Assembly (NCBI RefSeq): GCF_013322225.1
Contig: NZ_JAAMFB010000031.1
Location: 1 to 64,000 of the forward strand
From: Agrobacterium larrymoorei
GTDB lineage: Bacteria > Pseudomonadota > Alphaproteobacteria > Rhizobiales > Rhizobiaceae
Length of the DNA: 64,000 nucleotides
Reading direction: 5' to 3'
Below, piece by piece: positions 62,585 to 64,000 of the stretch. The notes beneath the pieces were generated by a model, which was not told where the DNA came from, made no database searches, and saw nothing but the letters and a program-made list of their open reading frames with translations. Within the stretch, counting starts at the first letter, position 1; each line of letters starts with the position of its first letter. Both the position numbers and the translations under genes were made by a program.

Positions 62585-62590
62585 TTTACT

Positions 62591-63367
62591 CTACTCGCCA
62601 AGCGATGACGGGATGCAAAAAGCGTTGCCGGTCGCAGTGTCCGTCAGCATTCTGGAGCGGACACCAAACACGTCCTCGATGTTGTGGTCATTGAAAACAA
62701 GGTTCGTCTCACCGTGGGCAACGACCCGTCCGTCGCGCAACATCACCAGTTCGTCCGCATATCGCGCAGCCTGATTGAGATCGTGTAGAATGGCCACCAC
62801 GGTCCTACCTGCTTCACGCAGAATGGAGAGAAGATCGAGCAGGCTCAACTGATTGGCGACGTCGAGATAGGTTGTCGGCTCGTCCAAGAGAATGACCGGC
62901 GCATCCTGCGCCAGTGTCATGGCGATCCAAGCGCGCTGTAACTGTCCTCCTGACAGGCTTGAAAGCGGGCGGTCGAGCAATGCCTCGACCCGGCACAGCG
63001 AAGCGGCGCGAGTGACGGCGTCCTCATCTTGCCGGGACCAACCGCCGAGCCAGTTGCGCCAGGGAAAGCGCCCCTGGGTCAGTAACTCGCGGACATTCAA
63101 CCCCTCAGGCTGTTGCGTGTGTTGTGGAAGGAAGGACACCAAACGCGCAAAGTCCCGCCTTGAATAGGATGAGATGCTTCGTTGTCCCAGTGCGACGTCT
63201 CCGCTTCTGGCGCGAACTGTCCCCGCTATCGTGCCAAGAAGTGTGGACTTGCCGGAACCGTTGGGGCCGATCAAGGCGGTGAACCGACGTTCCGCAATCT
63301 GCAGGTCTATTCCACGCAGGACATGCACGTTGCCGTGATACACATGTAAATCGCTTATCGAGAACAT
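62591..63367 (-). CDS. Ferric-siderophore importer ATP-binding protein (FecE/FhuC-type)
   Basis: A 258-aa ATPase with Walker A GPNGSGKST, Q-loop region LVSFLPQHTQQPEGLNVRELL, signature LSGGQLQRAWIAMTLAQD, Walker B VILLDEPTTYLD and H-loop AILHDLNQAARY. It is the first gene of a four-gene operon (ATPase, two permeases, receptor). It is divergent from the TonB-dependent receptor, with 224 bp between starts that should contain the iron-responsive promoters. Confidence 0.94.
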   Translation of the reverse strand: MFSISDLHVYHGNVHVLRGIDLQIAERRFTALIGPNGSGKSTLLGTIAGTVRARSGDVALGQRSISSYSRRDFARLVSFLPQHTQQPEGLNVRELLTQGRFPWRNWLGGWSRQDEDAVTRAASLCRVEALLDRPLSSLSGGQLQRAWIAMTLAQDAPVILLDEPTTYLDVANQLSLLDLLSILREAGRTVVAILHDLNQAARYADELVMLRDGRVVAHGETNLVFNDHNIEDVFGVRSRMLTDTATGNAFCIPSSLGE

Positions 63368-63458
63368 CTAGGTTTAATCCGCTCGCCGGTGAACATCGAC
63401 GGAAACATGGAGCTCTATTGGGTAGGCGACCTGTAACACCGGACCATGAACCTCACGC

Positions 63459-63494
63459 AACGCTAAAAGTGTAACGAGACACTTTAGCGTTTTT
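63459..63494 (+). terminator. Terminator-like hairpin in the leader of the TonB-dependent receptor
   Basis: AACGCTAAAAGTGT and ACACTTTAGCGTT pair (13 bp with one bulged A) around a six-base loop and run directly into TTTTT on the plus strand. No plus-strand gene ends here; the hairpin lies about 100 bp ahead of the receptor start. It may be a transcription attenuator, or the palindrome may be an operator for the divergent iron-uptake promoters. Confidence 0.5.
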
Positions 63495-63591
63495 CCAGAA
63501 GTGCATCACGTGTTAGTGACGCCCATCTTTGTTGACCGGCACTGTCATGTTTATGCAGTCAGGTCAAGTATCATGTCGGGGTCGGGGTCCA

Positions 63592-64000
63592 ATGCGTAAA
63601 CGTTTCAAAGTCGCCAACAGAGGTTTGTTTTGCTCTTCAGCAGCGCTCAGCGTTGCTGCTTTCGCTTTGACGGGTGCATTTGGACATGATGTTTTCGCTC
63701 AGGAAAGTGGCGGGGCTACCCTTCTGGAGACCATCGTCGTCAAAGGAGCGCGCGCTTCGACCGCTCCCATCGAAGGTTATGTAGCAAGCACAAGCAGCAG
63801 CGGCACGAAGACTGACACACCCATCCTGCAGACCCCTCAGTCGCTTTCCGTTGTCTCCGCGACCGAAATCAAGGATCGCGATGCCCGGACGCTGGCGGAG
63901 GTGCTTTCCTACACTCCAAGCTTTACCGCCCAACCACGAAACTTCTCACGCGTCGCGGACCGGTTTCGGATCAGAGGTTTCGATGTAGAGCCCGGAACTG
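63592..64000 (+). CDS. TonB-dependent siderophore receptor (partial, 5' end)
   Basis: The first 136 residues are present, and the gene runs off the window. A Sec signal is visible (AALSVAAFALTGAFGHDVFA, cut before QESGG). The start of the plug domain follows (LLETIVVKGARA as a TonB-box-like stretch; TPILQTPQSLSVVSATEIKDRDARTLAEVLSYTPSF; RFRIRGFDVEPGT). This matches FhuA/FoxA-like siderophore receptors of the outer membrane. With the divergent FecBCDE-type operon and the Suc-Fer protein it forms a complete ferric-siderophore uptake locus. Confidence 0.92.
   Translation, partial: MRKRFKVANRGLFCSSAALSVAAFALTGAFGHDVFAQESGGATLLETIVVKGARASTAPIEGYVASTSSSGTKTDTPILQTPQSLSVVSATEIKDRDARTLAEVLSYTPSFTAQPRNFSRVADRFRIRGFDVEPGT

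Overview
The window looks like accessory DNA from a Rhizobiaceae bacterium, most likely Agrobacterium/Rhizobium. The signs are moderately high GC, dense operons joined by ATGA overlaps, many ABC importers each paired with catabolic enzymes, LysR/GntR/TetR/DeoR regulators beside their targets, and a tail-less FtsZ paralogue of the kind known from rhizobial genomes. No rRNA, tRNA, CRISPR array or replication origin was seen. Family assignments come from reading motifs; no database search was possible.

Layout. 1-7.1 kb (minus strand): an acyl-CoA-dehydrogenase-like flavoprotein and a dipeptide-type ABC importer whose second ATPase is cut inside its Walker A region by what looks like an insertion sequence. 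6-12.7 kb is a decay zone: an Old Yellow Enzyme gene with two lesions, a frameshifted medium-chain dehydrogenase, and an NAD(P)-binding oxidoreductase gene split by a 3,178-bp TniA/TniB/TniQ transposon with exact 5-bp target duplications; an HxlR regulator is divergent from it. 13.5-21.4 kb (minus): a glutathione-importer-like operon (GntR regulator, binding protein, two permeases, gamma-glutamyltransferase, fused double ATPase). 21.8-30.3 kb (plus): an eight-gene catabolic/transport operon (flavin monooxygenase-like protein, DsbA-fold isomerase, M19 dipeptidase homologue, polyamine-type ABC importer, type-B carboxylesterase), then a LysR gene. 31-36 kb: a secreted esterase, and a KaiC-like double ATPase followed by a hybrid histidine kinase.

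36.5-43.5 kb (plus): a transport/oxidation operon with two luciferase-family monooxygenases (one frameshifted), an M20 amidohydrolase, a GNAT acetyltransferase, a fused amino-acid permease-ATPase and its binding protein. The gene set parallels the Bacillus subtilis yxe/ytm pathways for N-acetylated S-substituted cysteines. 43.7-50.3 kb (minus): a MATE exporter, an FtsZ paralogue overlapping a KAS II-type ketosynthase, a TetR regulator, a hydrolase and a LysR regulator. 50.4-58.7 kb: small redox, transport and regulator genes, a RidA/aminotransferase/SDR/NTF2-fold operon, a DMSP-lyase-family cupin, a DeoR regulator and a NUDIX pair. 58.7-64 kb: an iron-siderophore locus with a sucrase/ferredoxin-like protein, a four-gene FecBCDE-type importer and the start of a TonB-dependent receptor.

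Several modules point to organic sulfur or peptide scavenging (glutathione-type import with GGT, the S-substituted-cysteine operon, the SfnB/DszC-like flavoprotein and the DMSP-lyase-type cupin). This is an inference from families. The leading candidates for new biology are the fabF-ftsZ coupled pair, the KaiC/hybrid-kinase pair and the 21.8-30.3 kb operon.
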